The notes: a model not told the origin generated them from the sequence alone. A DNA stretch of 64,000 nucleotides from Acidobacteriaceae bacterium KBS 83 (GCA_000381585.1 KB906733.1:310001-374000), one strand, 5' to 3'. Counted from the stretch's first letter, positions 45,349-54,904 are shown. A program made the numbers and translations.

Positions 45349-45532
45349 CAGTTCGGGTCCTCGCATTTGTCAGGGAACACCCTGCGAAGCACCATTAAAT
45401 CATGACTGCCAAGGCTGCTGGAAGTCTGATAAAGATATGCGCGCGCCATGGGTCACGCCCGTCCGGGCTGGGAGATAGGAGGCTGCGGCAGGCCCCGAAC
45501 TTTTTCGTTTGCGGCCTACACCCGCTCTGAGG

Positions 45533-46344
45533 TCACGCCGCCTTCGTGACCGGCACCTGGATCTCGGTGATGTAGGACTCATCGTCTTGACGCACCGGCT
45601 GGGAGTTCTGCAGGTAAAGTTCGCGGATGGGTCCGGTAACCTGGTAGCCGTTGGTGCCGACCCAGCGGAGAAGGGCGTCGTAAGCCTCCTGAAGACGCCG
45701 ATAGGAGCCAGCGTGAATTGCACTCGCCACGGTCGTGGCCGGCAACTCGTATACCCGTACCTCTCCTGTTGCGGTGATCGGCTCTTTGAGAAAAATCCCG
45801 GCCTCGCCATCCACGTTGGATTCGCTGAACTCGGGGTCATGCCACCTGGCAAAACACGGCCCCTGTCCAACGACTCCAGGCCCTACGCCCGCGATCACCT
45901 TCGGATAAAGCGCGCCCACCGCGGGATAGTTAGCGATCGTTTCGCGCACGGACGCGACCCATTGCGTGGGCAACTGTTTGAGAGCCACTTCCTCTGACAT
46001 GGACGTCTCCTGTTCGATGAGCCGTAAGCGGCTCTGAAGTCTGCCGAGACGATCGTGCTCTTCCTCTACGCGTACCTGCTGTTCGGCCTGACGCAGCAGG
46101 AGCATACCCCGCATCTGCTCTGCAGTCACCGTCTCTTCCAGGCAGGTCGCAATTTGCTCAAGGGAGAAGCCGAAATCCTTGAGCGCAAGTATGCGATGGA
46201 GCCGTGAGAGCTGGGACACGGAGTAGTAGCGGTAGCCGGTCTCGGGATCGATATGCACGGGCGAGAGGAGCCCGCGCTCATCGTAATACCGAAGCGTCTT
46301 GATAGGGACCTGCGCAAGAGAGAAAAATCACCAATCTTCAGCAT
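45533..46344 (-). pseudogene. MerR family regulator with GyrI-like effector domain, frameshifted
   Basis: The long frame (45533-46258) begins inside the MerR helix-turn-helix with HIDPETGYRYYSVSQLSRLH and ends in a GyrI-like ligand-binding domain (VRVYELPATTVASAIHAGSY). The missing start is in another frame at ATG 46344: MLKIGDFSLL, and after one lost base near 46315-46318 the minus strand reads AQVPIKTLRYYDERGLLSPV, which joins exactly. So the intact protein would be about 270 aa with one single-base deletion, real or a sequencing error. Coiled-coil linker near VEEEHDRLGRLQSRLRL. Multidrug-sensor type. Confidence 0.82.
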
Positions 46345-46409
46345 GCTTGTTTTTTAAGGTCTCCAGCGACGGGAGAGTCAAACACTATTTTTTGGGACGT
46401 TCCGCATTG

Positions 46410-46682
46410 TCACAAGAACGCTACCGACTGAAGAGTGGTGACTTCGAAACGCTTGCGACAACGGACATTCTTGCAACCGACCATGTCGTCGCGACGCACC
46501 ATATAGGATTGCGCCTTGGCGAAGCGCGCGCGGTCTCGCTCATCGGCATGGCGGGGCAGCGATGTCTTCTTACGACGAACCAGCCACGCTATGGGGTATT
46601 CGTCGGCTTTGCCGCAGTGGGGGCAGGTGAGTGTGTGGGTGCGCTGCTCCGGCCGCTCGTCAAAAAATTCGCGTTCCTCCAT
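46410..46682 (-). CDS. Small zinc-ribbon-like protein
   Basis: 90 aa with two CxxC-like pairs: CPHCGK near residue 20 and GCKNVRC near residue 69, separated by a basic linker. AAGGA sits about 9 bases upstream of the ATG. Probable zinc-binding nucleic-acid or protein adaptor. The frame ends shortly before the MerR gene. Family unknown. Confidence 0.65.
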   Translation of the reverse strand: MEEREFFDERPEQRTHTLTCPHCGKADEYPIAWLVRRKKTSLPRHADERDRARFAKAQSYMVRRDDMVGCKNVRCRKRFEVTTLQSVAFL

Positions 46683-46877
46683 GCGGTACCATCCTTATCC
46701 GCGGGCGAGGAGCAATTTCCCGTCTAGATCGGCGACAAGACTGATCTGGCATCCTTGTGCGAAAAGGGCACATGGGACGCTTTCGTTGATCACCGACACC
46801 GGGAATATACTTCAGCGCCTCGCATCCGACAAAGTATTCCATATTGATGAGGGTAGCGGCCAGTCAGGACGAATTAC

Positions 46878-47051
46878 ATGGCGGAAAAGAAACAGGCGAA
46901 GTTTTCGGTGACCAAGGCAGTCAAGCGAAATGCGCGCGAACGTGTGGGCCAGCCTAAACCCGAGAAGATAATTGTGAGCGAGCCGCAACGTGAAAGACGC
47001 GAGCGCCGGCATAAAAAGACGCTGGCTGACCTTTTGCAGAGAGACGAATGA
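46878..47051 (+). CDS. Small highly basic protein
   Basis: 57 aa from ATG 46878: AEKKQAKFSVTKAVKRNARE, then PEKIIVSEPQRERRERRHKK and LADLLQRDE. AGGAC lies 8 bases upstream. Rich in Lys/Arg with no hydrophobic stretch, so probably a nucleic-acid-binding or ribosome-associated small protein. Ends 5 bases from the convergent hemG stop. No homologue recognised. Confidence 0.65.
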   Translation: MAEKKQAKFSVTKAVKRNARERVGQPKPEKIIVSEPQRERRERRHKKTLADLLQRDE

Positions 47052-47056
47052 TAGCT

Positions 47057-48475
47057 CTAGTTGCGTGCGAGGGCGTGCGCGGCCTGGGTTGCGTCGCGGA
47101 CAAGATCCGGCAAACCTACACCCCGGAGCGCGTTGCCAGCGACGAGAAAGCCATGCAGGCTCGACAAGCACGCATCGAATTGCGCCATGCGTGCGAGATG
47201 GCCAACTTCATATTGGGGAAGTGAACGCGGCCAGTGACGCACGATCGTCACATCTGCGCGCTGAGGGAGCGGCCCCAGAAAGCCGACGAGGTGATCACGC
47301 GCGATGGTTGCGATTTCGCTGTCTGATCGGCACGAAAGCCGGTCCGCGGCGGAACTTGCGAAGAAGGTTCGCAAAAGTGTCGCGCCTTCCGGTGCGCGGT
47401 TGGGAAACTTCTGATCGAGAAACGTGCAGGCAAGCAACGAGTGGTCGCTTACAGGGGCTGCAGGCACCAGGAAACCGAATCCATTTGGAATAGCCGCGGT
47501 GGCTTTGTCCAGCCTTCTGTAGGCGAATGCAACGACCAGCCCCGAGTTTGCGTGCGACGGCAGCAGTGTCGCTGCCTGCTGTGCCTGTGTAAACGGAAGG
47601 CGAGCAAGCAGTCGGCGGGTGATATCTAGCGGCGTGGCGATCAGGACGCGATCAAAAGATTCACGTCCTCTCGTGGTCTCTACTGCCCATCCGGTGGGAA
47701 GCGAATCGAGGGTGGTCACAGGGTTGGACAGTCGGACGGAAGTTGTGGGCAGACGCTGCTGGAGGTGATCGACCAACGTGCCGAGCCCACTGGACAAGGT
47801 TGTGAAGACTGACGATCTGGGGGCGTGGCTGCGTTGCTGCAGACCGATAATGAGCGATCCGTGCCGCGCTTCCATAGAGATGAACGGGCCAAGTAATGCG
47901 CGGGCGCTCAGCCTCTCGATGTCACCGCCGAAGATTCCTGCGAGCAGCGGCCTTGCAACAGTCTCGGCAACCTCCTCGCCGAAGTGGCGGCGAACAAATG
48001 CTGCAACGCTCTCATCCATGTCGCTTCCACGATTCGCTAGTGCCGCCTCGCGCAACTCTTCGGCGCGTGCAGGCTCTCCCATGTAGACTTGTTTGGCAGC
48101 TTCGGTGAACAAAGGCGATGCCAATATCGCACTCAAGTCGGTGGGCACCATCATGCGCATTGCATCAGGAAGAGGAGCAAGCGATCCTCCGTGTGCAATG
48201 TAAGTGCGGCGCGCGTGGTCATTGGAACGCAGCAGTTCATCGGCAAGCCCCAGCTCACGCGCCAATTGTTCTGCCCATGGTTTTTCTGTTACCCAGGAAT
48301 CGGGGCCGCACTCAATCGTGAAGCCATCCCCGTAAACGGTTTCGACAATGCCTCCGAGGCGATTCTCTGCTTCGAAGAGAGAGATATCGCATGTCTCGGA
48401 GTAGTCGCGATGGAGGATGTACGCTGCGGTAAGCCCGCTGATACCGCCACCCACGATTGCAATGCGTTTTTTCAC
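47057..48475 (-). CDS. hemG: Protoporphyrinogen oxidase (HemY-type)
   Basis: 472 aa flavoprotein that oxidises protoporphyrinogen IX to protoporphyrin IX. FAD motif IAIVGGGISGLTAAYILH at the N-terminus, EAENRLGGIVETV, and the C-terminal VAGNALRGVGLPDLV. Follows the HemY/HemG (oxygen-dependent) family by length and motifs, not the flavodoxin-like E. coli HemG. Overlaps the hemH stop by 4 bases as the last gene of hemE-hemH-hemG. Membrane associated. Confidence 0.92.
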   Translation of the reverse strand: MKKRIAIVGGGISGLTAAYILHRDYSETCDISLFEAENRLGGIVETVYGDGFTIECGPDSWVTEKPWAEQLARELGLADELLRSNDHARRTYIAHGGSLAPLPDAMRMMVPTDLSAILASPLFTEAAKQVYMGEPARAEELREAALANRGSDMDESVAAFVRRHFGEEVAETVARPLLAGIFGGDIERLSARALLGPFISMEARHGSLIIGLQQRSHAPRSSVFTTLSSGLGTLVDHLQQRLPTTSVRLSNPVTTLDSLPTGWAVETTRGRESFDRVLIATPLDITRRLLARLPFTQAQQAATLLPSHANSGLVVAFAYRRLDKATAAIPNGFGFLVPAAPVSDHSLLACTFLDQKFPNRAPEGATLLRTFFASSAADRLSCRSDSEIATIARDHLVGFLGPLPQRADVTIVRHWPRSLPQYEVGHLARMAQFDACLSSLHGFLVAGNALRGVGLPDLVRDATQAAHALARN

Positions 48476-49470
48476 GGAATGGGGACGGCGGCGCTGGAGC
48501 GCGCCGCAAGGCGTGCCGTGGCCCGCTGTGCGAGATCGGCGAGAGCAAGTGTGAGAGTTGGGGACTCGTTGAGGGACTCAGTGCGTTCGACGCGGAGCCC
48601 GACTTGTTTGCCGAAATCGCGAAATGCGATGTCGATATCGTAAAGAATCTCTACGTGATCGCAGAGAAATCCGATCGGTTGAATGATGACGGTCGTATGT
48701 CCTGCGTTGCGGAGGGCTGAGAGCGTCTCTTCGACTGTGGGTCCTATCCACGGACCACCCGAGATGCCCTGGCTCTGGAACGCAAAGAACCAGTCGCCGT
48801 CGCGCAGACCTTCGGTCTGGAGCTGTGCGGCGACGAGCGCGGCTGTTCGCTTCGCCTCGATGGCATAGGGGTCAGGGCCGCCTGCGGCGGCGAGGGTCCG
48901 AGGCTCGGTAGCCGTGGAGGCCGCCTGGATGGTGCGACAAGGTACGCTGTGGGCGGTGAAGAGTACAGGGATTGCGTGGGAGAGATCCGCAATCAGCTCG
49001 CGATATTTTGAACGGAGCCGCTCGGCAAAGGCTTCGATCAGCAGCGGATGATCCGCCCACGCCTCGGTAAAGTCGACGGCGAGATCGTGGCCCGCTTCGG
49101 CGAGCACTGCGCGTCGGTATAGCCCAACGCTGGTGCGTGAGTTCTGGGGGGCGAGACAGATAGCGGCGGCAGATGAGATGCCATCTGCCCGCATTTGCCG
49201 AACCACATTAGTAATGTAGGGCTTCCAGTTCCGCATGCCGACGTACACGTGCATATCAAGGTGCTGTTCTAACAGATGCGCCTGCGCCATTGTGATGTCG
49301 GTGAGCGGGCTTTTGCCAATCAGGCTGTAGCGATGCGTGATTTCGTCGATTGCTGCTTGAGGTAATGAACGGCCGCTTGTCACGTTGCGCAGATATTCTG
49401 GAATGTCATTCAACGCATCAGGGGTACCGTGTGCCAGAAGCAAAACAGCGGTGCGTTCGCTGACTGTCAT
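48472..49470 (-). CDS. hemH: Ferrochelatase
   Basis: 332 aa from ATG 49470. Inserts Fe2+ into protoporphyrin IX. Signatures AVLLLAHGTPDALNDIPEYL, VGMRNWKPYI, HSVPCRT (catalytic His in FTAHSVP), FQSQGISGGPWIGP and PIGFLCDHVEILYDID with the second His/Glu. Upstream frame (to 49731) lies inside hemE. Start and stop overlap neighbours by 4 bases on both sides, so translation is coupled. Confidence 0.95.
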   Translation of the reverse strand: MTVSERTAVLLLAHGTPDALNDIPEYLRNVTSGRSLPQAAIDEITHRYSLIGKSPLTDITMAQAHLLEQHLDMHVYVGMRNWKPYITNVVRQMRADGISSAAAICLAPQNSRTSVGLYRRAVLAEAGHDLAVDFTEAWADHPLLIEAFAERLRSKYRELIADLSHAIPVLFTAHSVPCRTIQAASTATEPRTLAAAGGPDPYAIEAKRTAALVAAQLQTEGLRDGDWFFAFQSQGISGGPWIGPTVEETLSALRNAGHTTVIIQPIGFLCDHVEILYDIDIAFRDFGKQVGLRVERTESLNESPTLTLALADLAQRATARLAARSSAAVPIP

Positions 49471-50651
49471 AGCTTCAGACCCTTTGTCGCTGATGGATAT
49501 TCGCGGACGAAGCGGACCGCGGCCTGCACATTTTCGACGGGAGTGCCGGGCACGATGCCGTGTCCAACATTGAAGATGTGCCCAGGACGCATCGCAGCTT
49601 GCGAAAGAATGCTGTGGACGCGATCGCGAATCAGATCCTGAGGGGCGAACAGCGTGATGGGATCGAGATTGCCCTGCACGGCGCATGCGTGGCTGATACT
49701 TGTCCATGCGGCATCGAGTGGAACCCGCCAATCCAAGCCGAGCACGTCGGCTCCTGTCGAACGCATCGCAGGCAGCAGGCTTGCCGTATCCACACCGAAA
49801 TAGATTACTGGCACGCCGAACGACTGTACGCTTCGAATGAACTCAGTTGTGAGCGGCAGAACAAATTCGCGATAGTCCTGAACGGAGAGGGATCCGACCC
49901 AGCTATCGAAGATCTGGATGACATCCGCGCCGGCTTCGATCTGCTGCCGGCAATATGGAACGAGGACCGCGACGAGTTTATCGAGGAGCGCGCGAAATGC
50001 ACCTGGGTCGCGATACATCAATGATTTCGTCTCAATCCAGTTGCGCGATCCGCGGCCTTCGATCATATAGCTCGCCAACGTGTATGGCGCACCGCAAAAA
50101 CCGATGATGCCGAGCCGATCCTTGAAATGGGCAGCCACCTGCTGAATGGCCTCGCTCACGTAGCCAAGCTCTGTGACACGGTCGGTGCGCAGAGCATCGA
50201 TGTCGGCGGCACTGCGCACGGGATGGTGAACAGCAGGTCCTTCACCGTTGATGAATTCGAAGTCAAGCCCCATAGGGGTGAAGGGAAGCAGCAGATCGGC
50301 AAAGATAATCGCCGCATCGACATCGAGCTTCTCCGCAGCCGTAATTGTGACCGCTGCCGCGAGCTGCGGCGTCTGGCAAATCTCGAGCAGGGAGTGGTAG
50401 CGACGGACGGCCTGATATTCCGCCATGTAGCGGCCGGCCTGTCGCAGGAACCAGACCGGAGTGACATCCACCGGCTGTTGCAAACAAGCGCGGAGAAAAC
50501 GCTGAGCACCGGTCATCACGCTACCGGCTGGAATTTCGCTGAGGGACTGGCGCCTTGAATTCGTGGATTTCGGCTGGCCGTCGAAGGGAGCGTTCAACTG
50601 GTGGGTGGTATCAGAGGAAGCACCGGTTGAGATTGCGAAGGGGTCGGTCAT
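49467..50651 (-). CDS. hemE: Uroporphyrinogen decarboxylase
   Basis: 394 aa. Removes four carboxyls from uroporphyrinogen III. Signatures PVWFLRQAGRYMAEY, FADLLLPFTPMG, GFCGAPYTLASYMIEG, DSWVGSLS and GHIFNVGHGIVPGTP. The N-terminal 45 residues are Ser/Thr-rich and not part of the domain; ATG 50516 (MTGAQRFLRA) would give the canonical 349 aa. Neither start has a clear Shine-Dalgarno, so the start is open. First gene of the heme operon. Confidence 0.95.
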   Translation of the reverse strand: MTDPFAISTGASSDTTHQLNAPFDGQPKSTNSRRQSLSEIPAGSVMTGAQRFLRACLQQPVDVTPVWFLRQAGRYMAEYQAVRRYHSLLEICQTPQLAAAVTITAAEKLDVDAAIIFADLLLPFTPMGLDFEFINGEGPAVHHPVRSAADIDALRTDRVTELGYVSEAIQQVAAHFKDRLGIIGFCGAPYTLASYMIEGRGSRNWIETKSLMYRDPGAFRALLDKLVAVLVPYCRQQIEAGADVIQIFDSWVGSLSVQDYREFVLPLTTEFIRSVQSFGVPVIYFGVDTASLLPAMRSTGADVLGLDWRVPLDAAWTSISHACAVQGNLDPITLFAPQDLIRDRVHSILSQAAMRPGHIFNVGHGIVPGTPVENVQAAVRFVREYPSATKGLKL

Positions 50652-50793
50652 GAAACGGAGAACGACGGGAGATCAACGCGGAACTGATGGTCTGGCATGA
50701 GAATTTACCGGCAGACCGTTGGGGCGCGACTTCCTTGTTCGTATGAGGAAAGTATACAGGGAGGGGTAGGCGATCTGAAACGCTGCTCCCGTA

Positions 50794-53490
50794 TTACTGG
50801 CCCGAGGAGTAAAGCTGAAATGCGCCCCAGTAAATGGGTTTGCGAAAGACTCCACGGCTGTGCAGCATTGCCAGTTTGGCCGCATGCAGGGAGGCATCTG
50901 GAGGCTGGCCGGCCGCGATGCCGTCGTAGAGGTGCTGCATCAGTTCCGGAGTGGACGCATCGCTGACATCCCACAGAGCGCCGATTACATTGCGAGAACC
51001 AGCCCGGAGAAAAGCCCATGCAAGCCCGACTAGACCCTCGCCCGCATAGGCTCGAACGCCCGCTCCCTGACATGCGGAGATCGTCACCAGATTCGCGCGC
51101 AAAGGCTTACTCAAGATGTCACGCGCGTAGAGCTTTGCAGTGTCCGGCGCTGATCCCTGTGCGGAGAGGATAACCGCGGAATCGAGCGGAACCAACTCGC
51201 TGGCAACGGCATGGGAAACAAAGTGGATATAGTCGAAACGGCCCGGATTGCTTCGAACGTATGCGGCGGGGGAGGCGCTGGTGCCAGCCAATACCGTTCG
51301 TGCATTATGAGGAAAATGTGCCGCAACATCCGAGATCTCTTCCGCCGCATGCGGAAGCGGAGAGTACTGCTGGCCAGAGTAGACAGGGTTGCCGATCACG
51401 AGCAACTGGGCCGGATCGGCTGTTGAGCGTTGCGCGGTGCGCTGTCCATTTGCCAGAGCCATGAGCCGCAGGGATGGTAGCTGGGTGATGGTGACATCCT
51501 CGATCCAGTAGTGGCTTGATTCGCCTGGAGTCAAAAGAGTCTCGAAATTCAGGCCATTGAGCCCGTCATCGGCGACGATGAAGACACGATCCCCAGGGTG
51601 GATGAGGTGTTCTGCCGGCTTTACTAGCATGTCGTAGAGTGGGTGGGCAGGGGAGCGCTGGTCGGCTACGAGATCTTTGGCCGATAAAATCGAGCGCCGA
51701 TGGTTTGCCACCTGCGTCAGGATGGAAGCGCGATCTGGAAGGGGATAGAAGCCAGCTTGGTTCCCGTTTGCGGCCCAAAGATACGAGGCTTGCGGCGATA
51801 GGGCATAGACGAGAATAACCGCCTGCGACTGACGAGCCAATGCGGTAAGAGATATCCGCCGGAGCGAGGTTGATGATGTCCTTTTGTCTCCGAGTTCGAG
51901 CCCGTCGGCGAGGGTTTCTGCTCTACCCTGGTCAATGACGCTGAGCGCTTCATTCGTTCGATGATTCCGGATGAGAAATGCGACGTAGTCCATGTAGAGG
52001 TCGCGACCGTTCTGAGAAAAGGGCAGACGTGCATCGTCTGTGCGCAACTCCTCACGTTGTGAGTGGTAGGTTGCGATGGAGCGTTGAAACCATGCTTCTG
52101 CCTGCTCTTGCTCACCGTCCTCATCACAGACCTGGGCCAGAGTATGCTGTGCATCCACATGCGTCGTGGGGAATTGTTGTGTCTGCTGCTCCACATCTAG
52201 CAGCAGAGCTTTTGCCTTCGGGAGGTCACCGCGCTGGGCGAGATACTGTGCCTTTAGAAGATTGCTCAGCTGTATGTCAAAGGCACTTTTCCTCTGCGTG
52301 GCAAGATATATGGCTTCGTCGACATACTCTTTTGCCATTTCGGGATGTGTGGTGTGTAGGAATAGGGATGCGAGTGCCTGATCGACGTAAGCGATTTCGG
52401 AGGAGTTTTTCAGGGATCGCGCTAACGCCAAAGCGCGGCGATAATGCTCTCGCGCCGCGTCCAAGTTTCCCAAATGAGCCTCACTCATCCCCGAGCTCTT
52501 GCTCCAAATTTCCTGATCGATGGTTGAACCTAGCCTGTCAGCGCTTGCTGTAGCGCTCGCGAAGCTGGCTAATCCGCGCTGATAATCGCCAGTTTCGTAG
52601 TAGGCCCATCCTGTATTGCCCTGTGCCTTTTCGAGAATCAACTGGGCCCCGATGGACTTGGCGACGAGGGTGGCAGCCTCGGACTGCTCAAGCGCGTCTT
52701 CATAGTGGTCCTGTTGAAGATCCAACATCCCGAGATTGAGCAGTGCACTCGCTTCGAAAAAGCGATTTCCACCAACGCGGGCGGCCGCCAGGCTCTTCTG
52801 AAGTAGCGCGCGGGCCTCGGGAAAGTGCTCTTCGAGCGTCTCGGATCTGGCCTCGGTTGCGAGAACTTCCGCTCTTACAAATGGCGTTATAGAAGGGATG
52901 CGGCTACACAGATTTTTTGCTTCGATGATGGACTGTGCTGCCCGCTTTTGGTCCCCCTGACGCGCAAATGCAAGTGATAAAAAGGTCAGACGCTCGGTTG
53001 TCAGATTTGGATCCGCGGTGCCAAATGCCCAATCGTTGTCGAGAAGCTGTACCACCTCATCGCTCTGCCCCTGATACAAACGTATCTTCGCGGCCTGCAC
53101 GCGGAACCGAGCGGCCCACTCGGGGCGGCTCTGGTCTCTGATGGCTTTTTCTGCCTTTACTCGCGCAGCGTCGAGCTCACCGTGTAGGAAGAGTTCATCG
53201 ACCTGGGAGTAAGTCGTCTCAGGGGAATTCTGGCGACATGCGATCGGAACAAACGCTGCCAAGAGGCATGCGAGGACTATGGAATACCGCTTCCATTGGT
53301 ACGCGCGGAGGCCATGCTGACTGTGCCGGAAGATGCGCAGCCCATTTCCGCCCGAATCATTGTCAGATGGTAGGCCTTCCCGTCGAAAATCACTTCGGCG
53401 AGAAACACGTAGCCGAAGCCAGGCACGTGGATCACGTGTCCGTAGGTGTTTTTCGGGTCGCCCTTGCGGTAGTCCGTCACCAGTGAGCAC
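50794..53490 (-). CDS. TPR-CHAT caspase-like lipoprotein
   Basis: Up to 898 aa. Lipobox-like VPIAC (Cys85) after a hydrophobic run, about twelve TPR-like helical repeats (residues about 100-500), then a CHAT protease domain with His760 in IHFVSHAVAS and Cys807 in TISACQGAG, so the catalytic dyad is intact. The domain end GLAWAFLRAGSRNVIGALWDV is typical. The only standard start in frame is GTG 53490, 214 bases inside the upstream gene; the lipoprotein signal suggests that the true start is nearer to 53340. Last gene of the sigma/anti-sigma operon. Likely acts on a partner protein in the periplasm. Confidence 0.9.
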   Translation of the reverse strand: MLTGDGLPQGRPEKHLRTRDPRAWLRLRVSRRSDFRREGLPSDNDSGGNGLRIFRHSQHGLRAYQWKRYSIVLACLLAAFVPIACRQNSPETTYSQVDELFLHGELDAARVKAEKAIRDQSRPEWAARFRVQAAKIRLYQGQSDEVVQLLDNDWAFGTADPNLTTERLTFLSLAFARQGDQKRAAQSIIEAKNLCSRIPSITPFVRAEVLATEARSETLEEHFPEARALLQKSLAAARVGGNRFFEASALLNLGMLDLQQDHYEDALEQSEAATLVAKSIGAQLILEKAQGNTGWAYYETGDYQRGLASFASATASADRLGSTIDQEIWSKSSGMSEAHLGNLDAAREHYRRALALARSLKNSSEIAYVDQALASLFLHTTHPEMAKEYVDEAIYLATQRKSAFDIQLSNLLKAQYLAQRGDLPKAKALLLDVEQQTQQFPTTHVDAQHTLAQVCDEDGEQEQAEAWFQRSIATYHSQREELRTDDARLPFSQNGRDLYMDYVAFLIRNHRTNEALSVIDQGRAETLADGLELGDKRTSSTSLRRISLTALARQSQAVILVYALSPQASYLWAANGNQAGFYPLPDRASILTQVANHRRSILSAKDLVADQRSPAHPLYDMLVKPAEHLIHPGDRVFIVADDGLNGLNFETLLTPGESSHYWIEDVTITQLPSLRLMALANGQRTAQRSTADPAQLLVIGNPVYSGQQYSPLPHAAEEISDVAAHFPHNARTVLAGTSASPAAYVRSNPGRFDYIHFVSHAVASELVPLDSAVILSAQGSAPDTAKLYARDILSKPLRANLVTISACQGAGVRAYAGEGLVGLAWAFLRAGSRNVIGALWDVSDASTPELMQHLYDGIAAGQPPDASLHAAKLAMLHSRGVFRKPIYWGAFQLYSSGQ

Positions 53491-54140
53491 AGCAGGTGAC
53501 CCCGACTCTCGATTTCGTCATCCGATGCCAGCCAGCCATAGCGGCGTTTCAATACTTCCGGATCGTGCGACGGCCCGACTAACTTACTGCTCTGTTTCTT
53601 AACGAGCTTTCGCACATCGCTATGATGATACGGGGAAAACTGCCGAATTTCGGCCAGTCTGTTGGCGGCTGCTGATTTGCTGTTTCCAGTCGCCTTTTTT
53701 GGCGCCGGCGGCGCGGGAAAGGGATGGACATCCAGGATAGGCTCAACGATTTCGCCATTGATACGCAGATTCACGAACTGCGTGCCAACGAAGGAGATAC
53801 TCGGGACGTGGCCATTTTTTGGATGCCGCGACGAGATCTGCGCCACGACTTTATCCGCGGTCACCACTTCCAGCAGGTTTACGTCTTCGACGACTGCGGT
53901 AGTCAGTGAGGTCCACTGGTCGTCCTCTGCGCCGCCCGTGGTGTGGGTGTAGGCAGCTTTGCAACGGAGGACGTGGTCGAGGTGGAAGGGGACTGTGGGT
54001 GAGCTGTTGTATCCGCCGGCGTTGGAGAGCGACGAAGTTGCCGCGGTCGTGATGACAGTTTTGTAAGGATGCGTCAGTACGCCCCCGAGCGCATTTGCAT
54101 CCGCGTGGTAATGAAAGACTCGTTCCTGGCTTGCGTCCAT
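53277..54140 (-). CDS. Beta-rich protein of unknown family in the CHAT operon
   Basis: 287 aa, strong GGAG ribosome binding site 7 bases upstream. Beta-rich N-terminal half (VFHYHADANALGGVLT, SLTTAVVEDVNLLEVVTADKVVAQ) that resembles the pattern of choice-of-anchor-type sandwich proteins, a Pro/Ala linker near residue 145, then a basic middle (HSDVRKLVKKQSSK) and a C-terminal beta part (HVIHVPGFGYVFLAEVIFDG). No clear signal peptide. I do not know its function; in this position it is the best candidate for a CHAT substrate or partner. Confidence 0.8.
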   Translation of the reverse strand: MDASQERVFHYHADANALGGVLTHPYKTVITTAATSSLSNAGGYNSSPTVPFHLDHVLRCKAAYTHTTGGAEDDQWTSLTTAVVEDVNLLEVVTADKVVAQISSRHPKNGHVPSISFVGTQFVNLRINGEIVEPILDVHPFPAPPAPKKATGNSKSAAANRLAEIRQFSPYHHSDVRKLVKKQSSKLVGPSHDPEVLKRRYGWLASDDEIESRGHLLCSLVTDYRKGDPKNTYGHVIHVPGFGYVFLAEVIFDGKAYHLTMIRAEMGCASSGTVSMASARTNGSGIP

Positions 54141-54162
54141 TTGCTATCTCCGTGACCTTGAA

Positions 54163-54843
54163 TTACTGCGAAACCTGAAGCGTGAAGCGGTAACGTCCTA
54201 TTTCCACGGGGGATCCGCCAGTGGAGGGTACACCCAGCACTCGCAGTTCATTGGAACCGTTGGCTGCGCTGTCGGTGGGCACCCGTAGCGAGACCGTATT
54301 TTCAGCCTGCTGTGCAGTGATCGGCATTTGCCAGAGCCGACCGCCCGACGCATTGTAGAGCGCGCAGAGATAGGAAGCATACTTGGTTTCGGACGGGACA
54401 TCTACGGAGATGAGGAAAGACCCATGGGCCGGCGCATTGAGCTTTGGAATATCCGCTCCACGCGCGTCGATGTTCGCCAATACAACGTTGTTCATCACGG
54501 CCGGCGCTTGAGCGACAGCAACACGATGCCGCAGACCGGGCAGCACCAGAATGTTCTGGTATGCCACGACCAGCAGGGATGCGGCCAGGGCCGGCGCCAA
54601 CCAAGGACGCAGCCATGAGACAGGATGACGCTTCGCGACGAGATGTATGTTCGGCTGCGGTGAGCCAACCGGCTGAGGATCGAGCCGAAGGGCATCTACG
54701 AACATCGCGCCGTCCTTCAGGTCCGATGCGCACAGGGCGCAATCAAAAAAGTGCTCTTCGAAGCGAGCTCTCGCGTCTTCAGGCAGCTCGCCAAGGAGAT
54801 AGCGTTCGACTGCCTGTTCGCGAATTGCCTCGTCATGATTCAT
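54163..54843 (-). CDS. Membrane anti-sigma factor with zinc (ZAS) motif
   Basis: 226 aa. N-terminal zf-HC2/ZAS domain with HxxxCxxC (EEHFFDCALCASDL) around residues 30-40, one membrane helix around 82-100 (APALAASLLVVAYQNILVL) and a beta-rich extracytoplasmic C-terminal domain (ISVDVPSETKYASYLCALY). Would hold the ECF sigma factor inactive at the membrane and receive a periplasmic signal. Immediately downstream of the sigma gene (61 bases) and upstream of the CHAT-operon genes (22 bases). Confidence 0.88.
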   Translation of the reverse strand: MNHDEAIREQAVERYLLGELPEDARARFEEHFFDCALCASDLKDGAMFVDALRLDPQPVGSPQPNIHLVAKRHPVSWLRPWLAPALAASLLVVAYQNILVLPGLRHRVAVAQAPAVMNNVVLANIDARGADIPKLNAPAHGSFLISVDVPSETKYASYLCALYNASGGRLWQMPITAQQAENTVSLRVPTDSAANGSNELRVLGVPSTGGSPVEIGRYRFTLQVSQ

Positions 54844-54904
54844 GGGCGGAATATCTCAACTGATAGATAGTGCGACCGGGGCTTTTTCCGTTTCATACAA
54901 TCCT

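Noticed and set aside
45043-45405. 120-aa plus-strand frame opposite the two-helix protein
   Set aside because: No ribosome binding site and no hydrophobic or conserved feature, unlike the minus-strand frame with a good site and two helices.
46516-46911. 131-aa plus-strand frame across the zinc-ribbon protein
   Set aside because: No site or motif; the minus-strand frame has two CxxC-like pairs.
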